A stretch of 35,696 nt of DNA, taken from NCBI RefSeq assembly GCF_001641695.1, contig NZ_LSEF01000089.1, positions 176,200 to 211,895 on the forward strand. Direction: 5' to 3'. This DNA comes from Bradyrhizobium neotropicale (GTDB taxonomy: Bacteria; Pseudomonadota; Alphaproteobacteria; Rhizobiales; Xanthobacteraceae). The notes under the pieces are model-generated. The model saw nothing but the letters and a program-made list of their open reading frames with translations. It did no database searches and was not told where the DNA came from. Shown one piece after another: positions 16,561 to 25,474 of the stretch (position 1 is the stretch's first letter; each line of letters opens with the position of its first letter). The position numbers and the translations under genes were made by a program.

Positions 16561-16938
16561 TTGCCAAGGCAGAACATCTCGTCCGGTTACGCCTTTGAAG
16601 ACGCGTACGGATACTCACGAGCCGTCCGCGTCGGAAATCAGGTCTTCGTATCCGGTACAACGGCCCGTCCGCCGGATCTGGGCGGCGATGCCTATGTGCA
16701 GGCGAAAGCCGCGCTGGCGACCATAGCCGACGCGCTGGCCAAGACCGGCGCGGGAATGCAGCACGTCGTTCGTACAGTGGTGTACGTCGTCGACATGGCT
16801 GACACCCAGCATGTTGCCCGCGCCCATTCTGAAGCTTTCGATCAAATCCGCCCTGTCAGTACACTTGTCCAGGTCAGCGCCCTCACCCCGGCCTCCGCAC
16901 GGGTCGAGATCGAGGCAATGGCGATCGTCTGCGGCTGA
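16561..16938 (+). CDS. RidA family protein (reactive enamine/imine deaminase-like)
   Basis: This 125-residue protein has the YjgF/RidA fold: GNQVFVSGTTA near residue 25, then AKAALATIADALAKTGAGMQHVVRTVVYVVDM, and a C-terminal STLVQVSALTPASARVEIEAMAIV. The RPVSTLVQV segment is where the catalytic Arg of RidA normally lies. In this protein the sequence IRPVSTLVQVSAL keeps an Arg before PVST. RidA hydrolyses 2-aminoacrylate and related imines; other members of the family bind ligands without being deaminases. The start is a TTG at 16561 with AGGAG at 16549-16553. Four bases separate its stop from the next start. Confidence 0.85.
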   Translation: MPRQNISSGYAFEDAYGYSRAVRVGNQVFVSGTTARPPDLGGDAYVQAKAALATIADALAKTGAGMQHVVRTVVYVVDMADTQHVARAHSEAFDQIRPVSTLVQVSALTPASARVEIEAMAIVCG

Positions 16939-16942
16939 CCGG

Positions 16943-17230
16943 ATGCGATTATTGGCGATAACAAGAGCGTTGGACCTATTCGTCGGGGCGCTCCTCGCAG
17001 CGCTCGCTCTCGCTGAACCTGCAAAGGCGCGCCCGGCGAAGTGTTTGCTCGAGATCGGCGAGGCGCACTACATCGGTTCAGTCTGCGAATTCACGCGCAC
17101 GGACGATAAAGGCTCTTCTCGCATTGCCGACGCGGGTCACTCGGGCATTGAAGCCGAAGTAAAGGTCACCGGCGCCGGACAAGGCATAGCGAGCTGGACA
17201 GATCCACGCAGCAAGACGCGCCAATGGTGA
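16943..17230 (+). CDS. Small putative exported protein of unknown function (95 aa)
   Basis: The ATG at 16943 lies 4 bases after the RidA stop. The product begins with a likely signal peptide (ALDLFVGALLAALALAEPAKA) and continues with KCLLEIGEAHYIGSVCEFTRTDDKGSSRIADAG, holding two Cys that could form a disulfide. It then ends rather abruptly at SKTRQW. The next 280 bases, in another frame, read as protein-like sequence (LELVMRYDDGAGEKAAWKVTSPSFRCR), so the gene may once have been longer and have lost its end by a frameshift. I cannot confirm that without homologues. Confidence 0.45.
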   Translation: MRLLAITRALDLFVGALLAALALAEPAKARPAKCLLEIGEAHYIGSVCEFTRTDDKGSSRIADAGHSGIEAEVKVTGAGQGIASWTDPRSKTRQW

Positions 17231-17508
17231 CGTGCGGGGCACAGCACAATGACCATGCAATAGTTCCCTGGCTGTCGGCGGCGCTCAGGGGGTCCCAGTT
17301 GACGCTGACGACCTCCCGCGCGCTGAAGGCCCGCCATAGCCGAAAGGAGATTGGAACCCTGGAACTGGTGATGCGTTACGACGACGGCGCAGGTGAGAAG
17401 GCCGCGTGGAAGGTGACGAGCCCCAGCTTTCGCTGCCGAGATCATCGAGATAGCTCCGCTATCGTCCGCATGATTGACCGGCATTGGCCCACCTCGGTGG
17501 AGGTCTCC
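17231..17508 (+). other. Gap with protein-like but unassigned reading frame
   Basis: The frame starting at the ATG at 17224 stays open into the DUF3311 gene, but its N-terminal 95 codons do not look like part of DUF3311. They may be the displaced 3' part of the preceding small exported protein. No ribosome site supports 17224. I list it as unresolved rather than as a gene. Confidence 0.25.
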
Positions 17509-17760
17509 ATGTCAAATGGCGTCGGTTCGAGATCCAGCATCCAGGAAGCAGCCACCGGCCGGCACGACGAAAAACACGCCGGATGGAGCTGGTGGTATCT
17601 GCTCTTCATCATTCAATTCATCGCCGTGCTCTGGCCGCCATTCTACAACATGGCCGAACCCGATCTGATCGGCATGCCATTCTTCTACTGGTACCAGCTT
17701 CTCTGGGTCATCGTTGGAGCCATCCTGACCGCAATCGTCTATTTCGCAACTGAGGACTAG
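17509..17760 (+). CDS. DUF3311 small membrane protein (symporter partner)
   Basis: This 83-residue protein has two membrane helices, WWYLLFIIQFIAVLWPPFYN and PFFYWYQLLWVIVGAILTAIVYFAT. This is the DUF3311 pattern, whose members sit immediately upstream of sodium:solute symporter genes and are thought to be accessory subunits. The ATG at 17509 has GGAGG at 17499-17503. The longer open frame upstream is not used because the ribosome site and the domain limit both point to 17509. The symporter starts 68 bases after the stop. Confidence 0.85.
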   Translation: MSNGVGSRSSIQEAATGRHDEKHAGWSWWYLLFIIQFIAVLWPPFYNMAEPDLIGMPFFYWYQLLWVIVGAILTAIVYFATED

Positions 17761-17828
17761 CCGGCCCACGGGCACGATCACACAAGAGGGAGTCGATAAC
17801 GAGGGAGGGCCAATCGGGAGGGAATGCC

Positions 17829-19382
17829 GTGCAGGACGTCAACTGGACTGCCTTGATCATCTTCCTGGTGCTATTTGCCCTGATCACGTGGCTCGGCTTC
17901 GCCGCGGCGCGGTGGCGCAAGGGCGACCTCGACCAGTTGCACGAATGGGGGCTTGGCGGACGTCGCTTCGGCACGATCGTCACCTGGTTCCTGATCGGCG
18001 GCGACCTCTACACGGCCTACACCTTCATTGCCGTTCCGGCGCTGGCTTTCGGGGCCGGCGCGATCGCCTTCTTCGCTGTCCCGTATACGATCGTCGCTTA
18101 TCCCATTCTCTTCCTGGTTTTTCCGCGGCTCTGGTACGTCTGCCACCGGCACAACTACATCACGGCCGCCGACTTCGTCCGCGGGCGCTTCGGCAATCGC
18201 TGGCTCGCATTGGCGGTGGCGGTCACCGGCATCGTCGCGACGTTGCCCTATATTGCGCTCCAGCTTGTCGGGCTTCAGGTCGTGATCGGCGGGATGGGCG
18301 TTTCCGGCGAGGGCTACAGCGGCGACCTGCCGTTGCTGCTCGCGTTCATCATCCTCGCCGCCTTCACCTATTCGAGCGGACTGCGGGCCCCAGCATCAAT
18401 CGCCATCGTCAAGGACATCCTGATCTACATCACGGCGTTCGCCGCCATCATCGTCGTTCCCATACAGCTTGGCGGCTTCGGGAACATCTTCGCGGCCGTA
18501 CCGGCCGAGAAACTCCTGCTGGCCACGCCCGGCGCCAATACGACCGGCGCGTACGGCGCCTACGCGACGCTGGCGCTCGGATCAGCGCTCGCGCTCTTCC
18601 TTTACCCCCATTCGATCACGGGTATTTTGAGCGCCAGCAGCGGACACGCCGTCAGGCGCAACGCGGCACTTCTGCCGGCCTATTCGTTCATGCTTGGCCT
18701 GCTTGCGCTCATCGGCTTCTTCGCCATTGCCGCGGGCGTCGGCAAGCTTCCCGAATACGCAACCGGCTTCAAACAGTTCGGCAACAATTTCGCGGTGCCG
18801 GCCCTGTTCCTCCACAGCTTCCCGTCATGGTTTGTCGGCATCGCCTTTGCCGCCATCGGCATCGGAGCGCTCGTGCCGGCTGCGATCATGTCGATCGCCG
18901 CCGCCAATCTCTACACGCGCAACATTCACCGCGAGTTCATCAACGGCGCGCCCACCGACAGGCAGGAAGCGCAGATGGCAAAGTGGGTGTCGCTGATCGT
19001 CAAGTTCGGCGCGCTCGCCTTCATCGTCTTCGTGCCGTCGAAATTTGCGATCTACCTGCAGCTCCTCGGCGGAATCTGGATCATCCAGACGCTGCCCGCC
19101 GTGATGCTTGGTGTCTACACGCGCTGGTTCAACGATTGGGCGCTCCTCGTCGGATGGGCCGCGGGCATTGTCGCCGGCAGCGCAATGTTCGTCGCCGCGA
19201 ATCTCACTCCGACCTACGCTCTTGCGGTGGGCAACCTCACCTTTCCCGGCTATTCGGCGCTGTACGCCGTGGTGCTCAACCTCGTCCTGACGCTCGTCCT
19301 CACACCGCTGTTCAATCTCGTCAGCCGCACTTCGGCCGATGAGACTCTCGCGGCCGAATATCGAGCGCCGTTGCGAACCTGA
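17829..19382 (+). CDS. Sodium:solute symporter family permease (MctP-like)
   Basis: This 517-residue protein is predicted to have about 13 membrane helices. The N-terminal part reads LFALITWLGFAAARWRKGDLDQLHEWGLGGRRFGTIVTWFLIGGDLYTAYTF, characteristic of the SSS (solute:sodium symporter) family and close in style to the rhizobial monocarboxylate permease MctP. MctP transports lactate, pyruvate, propionate and some amino acids. The start is a GTG at 17829 preceded by GGGAGGG. The adjoining DUF3311 gene supports an MctP-type two-component unit. Substrate assignment is inference. The tRNA-Arg fragment at 19442 lies 60 bases after its stop. Confidence 0.85.
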   Translation: MQDVNWTALIIFLVLFALITWLGFAAARWRKGDLDQLHEWGLGGRRFGTIVTWFLIGGDLYTAYTFIAVPALAFGAGAIAFFAVPYTIVAYPILFLVFPRLWYVCHRHNYITAADFVRGRFGNRWLALAVAVTGIVATLPYIALQLVGLQVVIGGMGVSGEGYSGDLPLLLAFIILAAFTYSSGLRAPASIAIVKDILIYITAFAAIIVVPIQLGGFGNIFAAVPAEKLLLATPGANTTGAYGAYATLALGSALALFLYPHSITGILSASSGHAVRRNAALLPAYSFMLGLLALIGFFAIAAGVGKLPEYATGFKQFGNNFAVPALFLHSFPSWFVGIAFAAIGIGALVPAAIMSIAAANLYTRNIHREFINGAPTDRQEAQMAKWVSLIVKFGALAFIVFVPSKFAIYLQLLGGIWIIQTLPAVMLGVYTRWFNDWALLVGWAAGIVAGSAMFVAANLTPTYALAVGNLTFPGYSALYAVVLNLVLTLVLTPLFNLVSRTSADETLAAEYRAPLRT

Positions 19383-19441
19383 GAAAGCATCGCAAGACAG
19401 AAAAGCGCGCTGTCGCAGGTTCAGTTGTGACCGGCAGAAGA

Positions 19442-19490
19442 TGGTGCGCCCGGAACGGTTCAAACGTCTGTCCCTCGGGTTCGTAGTCTG
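19442..19490 (-). other. tRNA-Arg 3'-half fragment (att-like scar), middle copy
   Basis: Aligned without gaps to the intact tRNA-Arg at 30207, this 49-base stretch keeps the CCA end, acceptor 3' arm, T-arm and most of the anticodon arm including the anticodon triplet, with seven substitutions. The 5' half (D-arm and acceptor 5' arm) is missing. The orientation matches the intact gene. It is longer but more diverged than the copy at 8672. Confidence 0.7.
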
Positions 19491-19520
19491 GGGCGAGCCC
19501 TCTCCTCCAGCCGTCCCCTT

Positions 19521-21944
19521 TCACCAATTCACCCTGAACGTCCCTGTGCCGGCATAACTCTGGCCGGCGCTCGAGAACTCGCCGGTGAAACGCGCGGACA
19601 GTTCCGACCAGCGGTTCAGCACCAGGCGCGAGCCGAGTTCGACGCGGCCGGCGTCGCTCGCCGCACGTGCGCCCTCGACTGTGAAGGCCGGGACCGGCAT
19701 CGAGATCAACGATGCCGTGACGTCGCGGTTCGGCGAGAATTCATGCACCCAGGCGAGACTTCCGAACGGCATCCACATCATGCCGTTGCCGAGCGTGAAG
19801 CGGGCATCGAACTTGCTGCCAAGGAAAGTCGGGAGCGATGAGACGCCGCGCGAGGCGTAGCTCAGGCCGAGCACGCCCGGACCAGCACCGGTGACGCTGG
19901 TCTCGGTATAGCCCTCCTGCCACAGCCTCGCAGCCTGAATTGCGGCGAACGGCGTGACCGTGACCGTGCCGAAATCGTAGCTGCGGCCGACCTCAAGGCG
20001 TCCGCCGAACTGGTCGCTGCCGAACGAGCCCTTGGCGACCTCGTCGGCGCCGATGCCGGTGATTGTGCGCGTCGTGGAATTGTTGAAATGGCTGTAGGCG
20101 AGCTGGCCCGAGAGGTAGGTCACGCCGAAGCGCTGCATCGCATAGCCGCCGAGATGGGCGCCGTCGAGCCTGCCGGAGGTCAAGCGCTCATCGACATTGA
20201 ACGTCGCGCTGGAGCCGCCGACGGCGATGCCGACGAGCAGATCGGGACCAAGGAGATGGTCGACGCCGGCCGCGCCGCCAGCGATGCGGTCGCTGAAGCC
20301 GGCGCTGCCAATGCTCGCATCGCCCGACAGCGACTGATTGCCCCCGAAGCCCGACGCCCAGGCGTGCCATTGCGGCTCGACCCGCGGCGGCGCCTTCAGA
20401 GCATTGAAGGCTGAAGTGACCGGGCGCTCCGAGGCGTAACCGAGCGCGCCCGAGCCCGCGGCATCGCCGCGATGGCCCGCGCGCCACGCATCCATCTGGC
20501 CGTCCATGGTCTGGCCGAACAGGCTGCCGACGGCGAAGGCGGTGTTCTGCGTGCCGCTGGTGCCCTCACCCGAGAGCTGGTCGAGCACGCGCACTGAGCC
20601 CGCCTGCAACAGATTGGAATAGAACGCCGCAGCCGCGCCGGTGAGCGAGGGCGAATAGCCGGCCTCGAGCGCGTTGCCGACCGCGCGCTGGTTCGCCGTT
20701 TCCCCCGCGACCGCGCCAAAGCCGGAGCGGGTCAAGGTCAGGTCGACGCTGGTGCTGTTGTAGGTGGCTGCCGCGCTGTAGAAGGCCGATGACGTGGTGA
20801 CCTGATCAAACCGGCCATTGAGCGGATTTGTCGCTGTGAGGACACCGCTGTAGAGCGTCGTCGGCGCATAGGTCCCTGGCTGGATCACCGCACGCAACGT
20901 GCCGCCGAGATTGGCGGTCGTGGTGGTGAAGGTGTCCGCGGCACCCGCCGCGTTCACCCGCAGCGCCAGGACGCCCGTCGCGGTCTGGGTGAACGTCCCC
21001 GGAAACAGGTGAGCAGTGCCCACCGGCGTGCTCGGGTCGGTGATGGTGACGAGCCCGGCGTTGGTGAACGTATTTGTGTTGAAGGGGTCGTTCACAAGCA
21101 ACCGGCCGTCGATCGTGCCGTTGTTCGTCAGCGAGCTCTGGGCCATGAGACCAAGGACCGACCCGCCGGCAGAGGTGGTGGCGATGGTGCCGTTGTTAAC
21201 GATCGACTCGTTCATGCCGATGATGAAGAGGCCCGAGGTGCCACGGATCACACCTTTGTTGACGATGGTGTCGCCGTCGCCAAACACATTAACGCCCGAC
21301 GAATTGCCGCCAAGGGCATTGATCGTACCCGTGTTGGTAAACGTGATGTTAGCGCGCAGTGCGACGCCGATGTCATTGGTCGAAGCACTGTTCCCAACAG
21401 TGATCGTTCCCGAATTCAAGACGTTGTTGTTGACTCCGAGAATATTGAAGCCATTACTCGCCGAACCGGTCAAAGTAATCGTGCCGATATTTGTGGCCAC
21501 GCTCCCCGCAGTGGACAGGTCTATACCGAACACGTTGAACGAACTCGAAGTAATGGTGCCGTTGTTCGTCACCGCATTCCCAATGCCGCTTACCAGAATG
21601 CCGTTTGATTGCGCCCCGACAGAGATCAAGCCATTGTTGGTAACGGTATTGCCGCCGCCATCTCCCCTGATAGCGGACGAATTGTCCCCCGTCGTAATCG
21701 TGCCGTTGTTTGTGACGGTATTGTTCTGATTGAGCCAAATTCCGTTAACAATCGCGCCAAGCGCAATTGATGCGTCCGGCTGCACGGTCACGGTATAGCC
21801 ATTCTGCGTGCCGTCACCGAAACCGGCGGTGGCGGTGCCGCTGCAGGTAACGCTGGTGCCCGACTGGTCGCACGCTGCATGAGCCGGAGCGGTCGCCCAC
21901 ATGATAGCTGCGGGCGCCAGCGCCCAAGTCATTTTCCGAAACAT
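19521..21944 (-). CDS. Autotransporter with C-terminal beta-barrel (type V secretion)
   Basis: About 807 residues: a signal peptide (MTWALAPAAIMWATAPAHA), a passenger of repeated NNGTI/NSGTI/VTNNG units (about residues 30-320) expected to form a beta-helix, a linker with VLDQLSGEGTSG and an autotransporter barrel of about 270 residues. The final residues (GTGTFRVNW) end in an aromatic residue, as outer-membrane barrels do. The passenger would be displayed on or released from the cell surface; it could serve adhesion or plant interaction, which is inference. The start at ATG 21944 follows a GAGGGG; a TTG directly before it is an alternative. An AraC regulator gene lies upstream in the same direction. 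Confidence 0.9.
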   Translation of the reverse strand: MFRKMTWALAPAAIMWATAPAHAACDQSGTSVTCSGTATAGFGDGTQNGYTVTVQPDASIALGAIVNGIWLNQNNTVTNNGTITTGDNSSAIRGDGGGNTVTNNGLISVGAQSNGILVSGIGNAVTNNGTITSSSFNVFGIDLSTAGSVATNIGTITLTGSASNGFNILGVNNNVLNSGTITVGNSASTNDIGVALRANITFTNTGTINALGGNSSGVNVFGDGDTIVNKGVIRGTSGLFIIGMNESIVNNGTIATTSAGGSVLGLMAQSSLTNNGTIDGRLLVNDPFNTNTFTNAGLVTITDPSTPVGTAHLFPGTFTQTATGVLALRVNAAGAADTFTTTTANLGGTLRAVIQPGTYAPTTLYSGVLTATNPLNGRFDQVTTSSAFYSAAATYNSTSVDLTLTRSGFGAVAGETANQRAVGNALEAGYSPSLTGAAAAFYSNLLQAGSVRVLDQLSGEGTSGTQNTAFAVGSLFGQTMDGQMDAWRAGHRGDAAGSGALGYASERPVTSAFNALKAPPRVEPQWHAWASGFGGNQSLSGDASIGSAGFSDRIAGGAAGVDHLLGPDLLVGIAVGGSSATFNVDERLTSGRLDGAHLGGYAMQRFGVTYLSGQLAYSHFNNSTTRTITGIGADEVAKGSFGSDQFGGRLEVGRSYDFGTVTVTPFAAIQAARLWQEGYTETSVTGAGPGVLGLSYASRGVSSLPTFLGSKFDARFTLGNGMMWMPFGSLAWVHEFSPNRDVTASLISMPVPAFTVEGARAASDAGRVELGSRLVLNRWSELSARFTGEFSSAGQSYAGTGTFRVNW

Positions 21945-22122
21945 CAACCCCTCAAGAGATTTAGCAGATCAGAACGAAACCCTAGAGGGGCGCGATTGCA
22001 CCGTCGTCGCGGATTGCGAACCCGGCGGTGCGCTTTCGCGACCACTTGGCGCGGCGACATCGAAAAGCTGCCGGATGTGCCTCGGCTGCAACAGAAGCGC
22101 GGACCTCGCCGCCGGCAGCCGG

Positions 22123-23100
22123 TTACTCGTCCCGGTTCAGCGCGACAGAGCGCAGAGCGCCCGGCGTCGTTCCAAACTCTCTCTGGAACAGGCGGTGAAA
22201 GTGCGAGACGCTGGAGAAGCCGCATTCCAGGGCTATATCGGTGACGTTGAGGCGCCGATAACGCGGCGAGACGAGCATATCGCGCGCACGGTTGAGCCGG
22301 CGGCGCGTCACTTCCTCGGTGAAAGACGTTCCCATTTCGGAAAGCAGGCGTTGCACGTAACGGGGGGTGATCCCGAGCCGGCGCCCCAGTGCGGGCAGCG
22401 AGAAATCGGCCTCCCCGGCGTGTTGCTCCAGCTCACGATAAATCGCCGCCACGCGTGCCGCGCGCAAACCATCCGGGTCCTGGCGGGCGGACGCGTCCGC
22501 CAGTTCGACGGCTGCGGCGATCAGATCGGCAATGTGCCTTGACGCATATCGAAGCGCCGAAGGCGCGTCTGCCTCCAGCGGAGACAACAGGACCGAGACA
22601 TACGCGTTCATCAGCGCCATTGCCGTTGACCGCCCCGGCACGCGCAGCATGAAACGATCATTGAGCTCCGGCAGATGCGCGGCCACCCGCGCGCGCGGCG
22701 CCTGGATCGCAAGCAGGTTGCAGTTTGCGTGCTCGACCCTGATCCAGGACGGCGCACATTGCTCGATCAGGACCGAGTCGCCTGCATCCAGGTCAACGGC
22801 AACGCCCTTCTGCTCGACGCAAATCCGACGCGTGCCGGAATTGCAGAGCAGCACGACATTGTCGGTATTCTCCGCAGCGACCTCGCGCGCCGACCGCGCT
22901 ATCGTCTTGACCGTGCCATAGATCGTACCGACCGACGTCTTGTCGACCACTGCGATCTTGAGCTGCCCCTGAAACGGCCGGTCGGCCACCGGATCGGCGT
23001 TCAACCGCACGTAACCCGAGGACAGGGTGGAAATCCAAAGATCCTTCCGTGACCTTTCCTCGCCCGCCAACGTGGAGGAGTCAAAAATGATCCTTTGCAA
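22123..23100 (-). CDS. AraC-family transcriptional regulator
   Basis: This 325-residue protein has an N-terminal cupin-like sensing domain (VDLDAGDSVLIEQCAPSWIRV) and a C-terminal AraC-type double helix-turn-helix (FSLPALGRRLGITPRYVQRLL, then VTDIALECGFSSVSHFHRLFQREFGTTPGALR). It binds DNA as an activator or repressor. It lies 179 bases upstream of the autotransporter gene in the same direction, so it may control or be cotranscribed with it. The start is a TTG at 23100. It is similar in size and layout to the second AraC protein at 24419-25393, and each sits beside an outer-surface protein gene. The inducer is unknown. Confidence 0.9.
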   Translation of the reverse strand: MQRIIFDSSTLAGEERSRKDLWISTLSSGYVRLNADPVADRPFQGQLKIAVVDKTSVGTIYGTVKTIARSAREVAAENTDNVVLLCNSGTRRICVEQKGVAVDLDAGDSVLIEQCAPSWIRVEHANCNLLAIQAPRARVAAHLPELNDRFMLRVPGRSTAMALMNAYVSVLLSPLEADAPSALRYASRHIADLIAAAVELADASARQDPDGLRAARVAAIYRELEQHAGEADFSLPALGRRLGITPRYVQRLLSEMGTSFTEEVTRRRLNRARDMLVSPRYRRLNVTDIALECGFSSVSHFHRLFQREFGTTPGALRSVALNRDE

Positions 23101-23254
23101 GGCTTATTCCCGGTCGTCTGGCTGATAATCCATGGCCAAGAGACACCCATATCCTCAATGACGATCAGACATGCCGATCGCCGGCCGACGGCGGCTGTCC
23201 GGCTGGTGCGCCGGGGAGCATCTCTCAAGAAGGAAAAGCCGCTCTGGGCGCCCC

Positions 23255-24115
23255 TCAATATTTTGCTACCGCGGCATTGCCAAAACGATAGTTTACACCG
23301 ACGCGCACGATGTCGTCGGTGAGGCGGCTGCTTGCTTGCAATGTGCCGACGAATGGCCAGATGGCTACCTGGGTGAGGCCGCTGCTGATCGAGCCAAAAT
23401 CGAGGTGAAGGTACTCGATCTTGCCGGTCCATCCGCCGACAAGCGCGGACTCGAATCCGGCGCCAACCACCCATCCTAACTTGGCTTGACCGAAATTGCT
23501 GGTAATCGAGCCACCCGGGTTAGGCGTACACGGAGCCAGACAGACTTGCGGCGCGACAGTCAAGGTCGTGCTAGCGTCGATCTCTCCATAAGCAAGTCCG
23601 CCCGTCACATAGAACAACGACCGATCCGATGGCATAAACCCGATTCGTCCGCGCAAGGTGCCGAACCAGGGCAGCGATTGTGAATGGTTGAGCGGCGCGT
23701 TGGTCACTGTCGGCGGCGGCTGCACGCAGGGTGCAAGACATTCATTCGGAGAGGTGAGGGAAGCAGTGGACTGCCCCTTACCCTGCTGACCGGTAGCCTG
23801 GATGTCGGTCTCGACACCGAAGATCAGCCGATTGATCTGCATATTGTATCCGGCCTGCAGCCCGCCAAGCGCCCCACTGATGCGTCCCGACGTGGAGTTT
23901 GCGACGGCCGTGTCGAAACGGCTGCGCGGATCGAAGCTGGCGTCAACGCTTGAACGTCCCCAGCCTCCGCCAACATTTACACCGGCATAGAAGCCCGTCC
24001 AGTTGTAGACTGCCCCATACGCAGTCGCCTTGACTGGGAAATCCGCGGCGGAAGCCACCTGCGTCAACGCGAGACCAAGTGTAACTGCCCAAGCAAGTCT
24101 TCCGGTGATAGTCAT
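23255..24115 (-). CDS. Outer-membrane beta-barrel protein (Omp31/Omp25-type)
   Basis: This 286-residue protein starts with a signal peptide (LAWAVTLGLALTQVASAADFPVK). The mature start contains YNWTGFYAGVNVGGGWG, the hallmark of alphaproteobacterial Omp25/Omp31 (OmpA-like barrel) proteins. Further barrel strands follow (LGGLQAGYNMQINRLIFGVETDIQ, LPWFGTLRGRIGF, WTGKIEYLHLDFG). The C-terminus reads DIVRVGVNYRFGN. Two short Cys-Pro loops (NECLAPC, QVCLAPC) are unusual for the family and may form disulfides in exposed loops. ATG 24115 is chosen over an upstream in-frame start because the signal peptide begins there. It probably shares a control region with the divergent AraC gene at 24419. Confidence 0.9.
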   Translation of the reverse strand: MTITGRLAWAVTLGLALTQVASAADFPVKATAYGAVYNWTGFYAGVNVGGGWGRSSVDASFDPRSRFDTAVANSTSGRISGALGGLQAGYNMQINRLIFGVETDIQATGQQGKGQSTASLTSPNECLAPCVQPPPTVTNAPLNHSQSLPWFGTLRGRIGFMPSDRSLFYVTGGLAYGEIDASTTLTVAPQVCLAPCTPNPGGSITSNFGQAKLGWVVGAGFESALVGGWTGKIEYLHLDFGSISSGLTQVAIWPFVGTLQASSRLTDDIVRVGVNYRFGNAAVAKY

Positions 24116-24418
24116 CGCCCCTCTGCAACCGATGCACGCGTCTGAAAAAGCCAAGGAGCTTTACCGAGGGCGGGGCATGCTGGCTTGGAATATGCGCTAC
24201 ACCGACTTGGACTGGTCGCTACAATCCTCGCGATTGCAAATCACTGTGGTCGCCTTGCCACATGAGCAGGCGCGCTGGTCCGGTGGCATGGTCGCGTCCG
24301 GCCGTGTTTGAAACGCCAGGCGCTTCCGACTGGAAGTCACCATCGAAGGCCTTTGCAAAGGCCTTTGAACGCCGCGCAATTTCTTGCGACAAATGGGCGC
24401 GGGGATATCTCACTCTCA
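24116..24418. other. Divergent intergenic region between the Omp and AraC genes
   Basis: These 303 bases separate two diverging genes and contain the perfect 20-bp palindrome at 24346-24365. An open frame on the plus strand continues back to 24308, but a start there would place the palindrome inside the AraC coding region. I find no other convincing coding or RNA signal. Confidence 0.4.
24346..24365. promoter_or_regulatory. Perfect 20-bp palindrome, candidate operator
   Basis: AAGGCCTTTGCAAAGGCCTT reads the same on both strands. It lies 54 bases before the preferred AraC start (24419) and 230 bases before the Omp start. Long perfect palindromes between divergent genes usually bind dimeric regulators. 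AraC proteins more often bind direct repeats, so the binder may be another protein. Confidence 0.55.
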
Positions 24419-25393
24419 ATGGAGCGATCGTTGGTTATTGGCGACGAATTGATTGCGTTGGAGCTTTCCAGCTCGGCGTTCTCCGAACGAGACAGGACCG
24501 AAGCCTTTCACGAGGTCTATGGCCGCGAAATTCTGAAGCTGGATATCGAACCTCTGCCCGAGACGACGCTCCAGGTCGATATGAACCTGCGCGCTTTGCC
24601 CGGAATGTCCGTGGCTATGGCGACCGTTTCTCCGATCGTCTGTCGCCATACCACGTCGATGATCGACAACGATGATCCGGTGATCGTGCTTAATCTCGAA
24701 GGGACTGCGACCTACAGGCAGAACGGCCATGAGACGAATCTCGGTCCCGGCGATGCGATTCTCACCACCAATGGCCTACCGGGGACATCGATTAGTCACG
24801 ACGCGAACCGTGTGATCAACTGGCGGATCAGCCGCACGCTGATCGCGCCGCTGGTAAAGAATTTTGATCAAGCCGTGGGAAAACCTCTCGACAGGCACAA
24901 TCCAGCACTTGCTTTCTTCCTGGATTACCTCGGCATCGTCAATGAGAGGCAGACGCTCGCTAAACCGGGAATGCGACGGGCCGTGGTGACCCATATGCTC
25001 GATCTCGGCGCCCTCTTGCTGGGCGCGACTCCCGATGCGGCTGAAATGGCTGACTTGCGCGGCGTTGCAGCGGCCCGCATGCGGAGCATAAAGGCGCATA
25101 TCCGCGCCCAGGCAGGTGCCCCTGATTTCAGCCTGGCTGCCGTCGCCGCGAAACAGGGCATCTCCAAGTCCTACGTGCGCAGGCTCTTCGAGATCGAAGG
25201 CACGAGCTTTACGGAATTCGTTCTGAATCATCGACTCGCCGTGACTTACAAGATGCTGACAGATCCCAGCCTTGCAGGCCGATCAATCAGTGAGATCGCA
25301 CATCAATCCGGGTTCAACGACATCTCGTACTTCAATCGCACCTTTCGCCGCGTCTACGGCATGCCACCATCGGAGGTCCGCGTTCGCAAGTGA
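24419..25393 (+). CDS. AraC-family transcriptional regulator
   Basis: The product is 324 residues from ATG 24419, which matches the size of the other AraC protein in the window. The N-terminal cupin-like domain includes VIVLNLEGTATYRQNGHETNLGPGDAILTTNG. The C-terminal helix-turn-helix reads FSLAAVAAKQGISKSYVRRLF, then ISEIAHQSGFNDISYFNRTFRRVYGMPPSEVR. A frame extension to ATG 24308 is possible but runs through the palindrome. It diverges from the Omp gene and converges with the Dabb gene. It could regulate the Omp gene, or the nearby catabolic genes; position is the only evidence. Confidence 0.9.
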   Translation: MERSLVIGDELIALELSSSAFSERDRTEAFHEVYGREILKLDIEPLPETTLQVDMNLRALPGMSVAMATVSPIVCRHTTSMIDNDDPVIVLNLEGTATYRQNGHETNLGPGDAILTTNGLPGTSISHDANRVINWRISRTLIAPLVKNFDQAVGKPLDRHNPALAFFLDYLGIVNERQTLAKPGMRRAVVTHMLDLGALLLGATPDAAEMADLRGVAAARMRSIKAHIRAQAGAPDFSLAAVAAKQGISKSYVRRLFEIEGTSFTEFVLNHRLAVTYKMLTDPSLAGRSISEIAHQSGFNDISYFNRTFRRVYGMPPSEVRVRK

Positions 25394-25474
25394 CCAACCG
25401 GACCTATCGGTTTGCCCGTTTCGTGACCGCCCTGGCGCCTTGCGATGTTCAATCCCGTTTGGCTTGGCGAGCAC

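Noticed and set aside
21009..21729. Repetitive DNA within the autotransporter gene as a possible repeat array or CRISPR
   Set aside because: The repeats are irregular in length and encode the NNGTI beta-helix units; no constant repeat with unique spacers is present.
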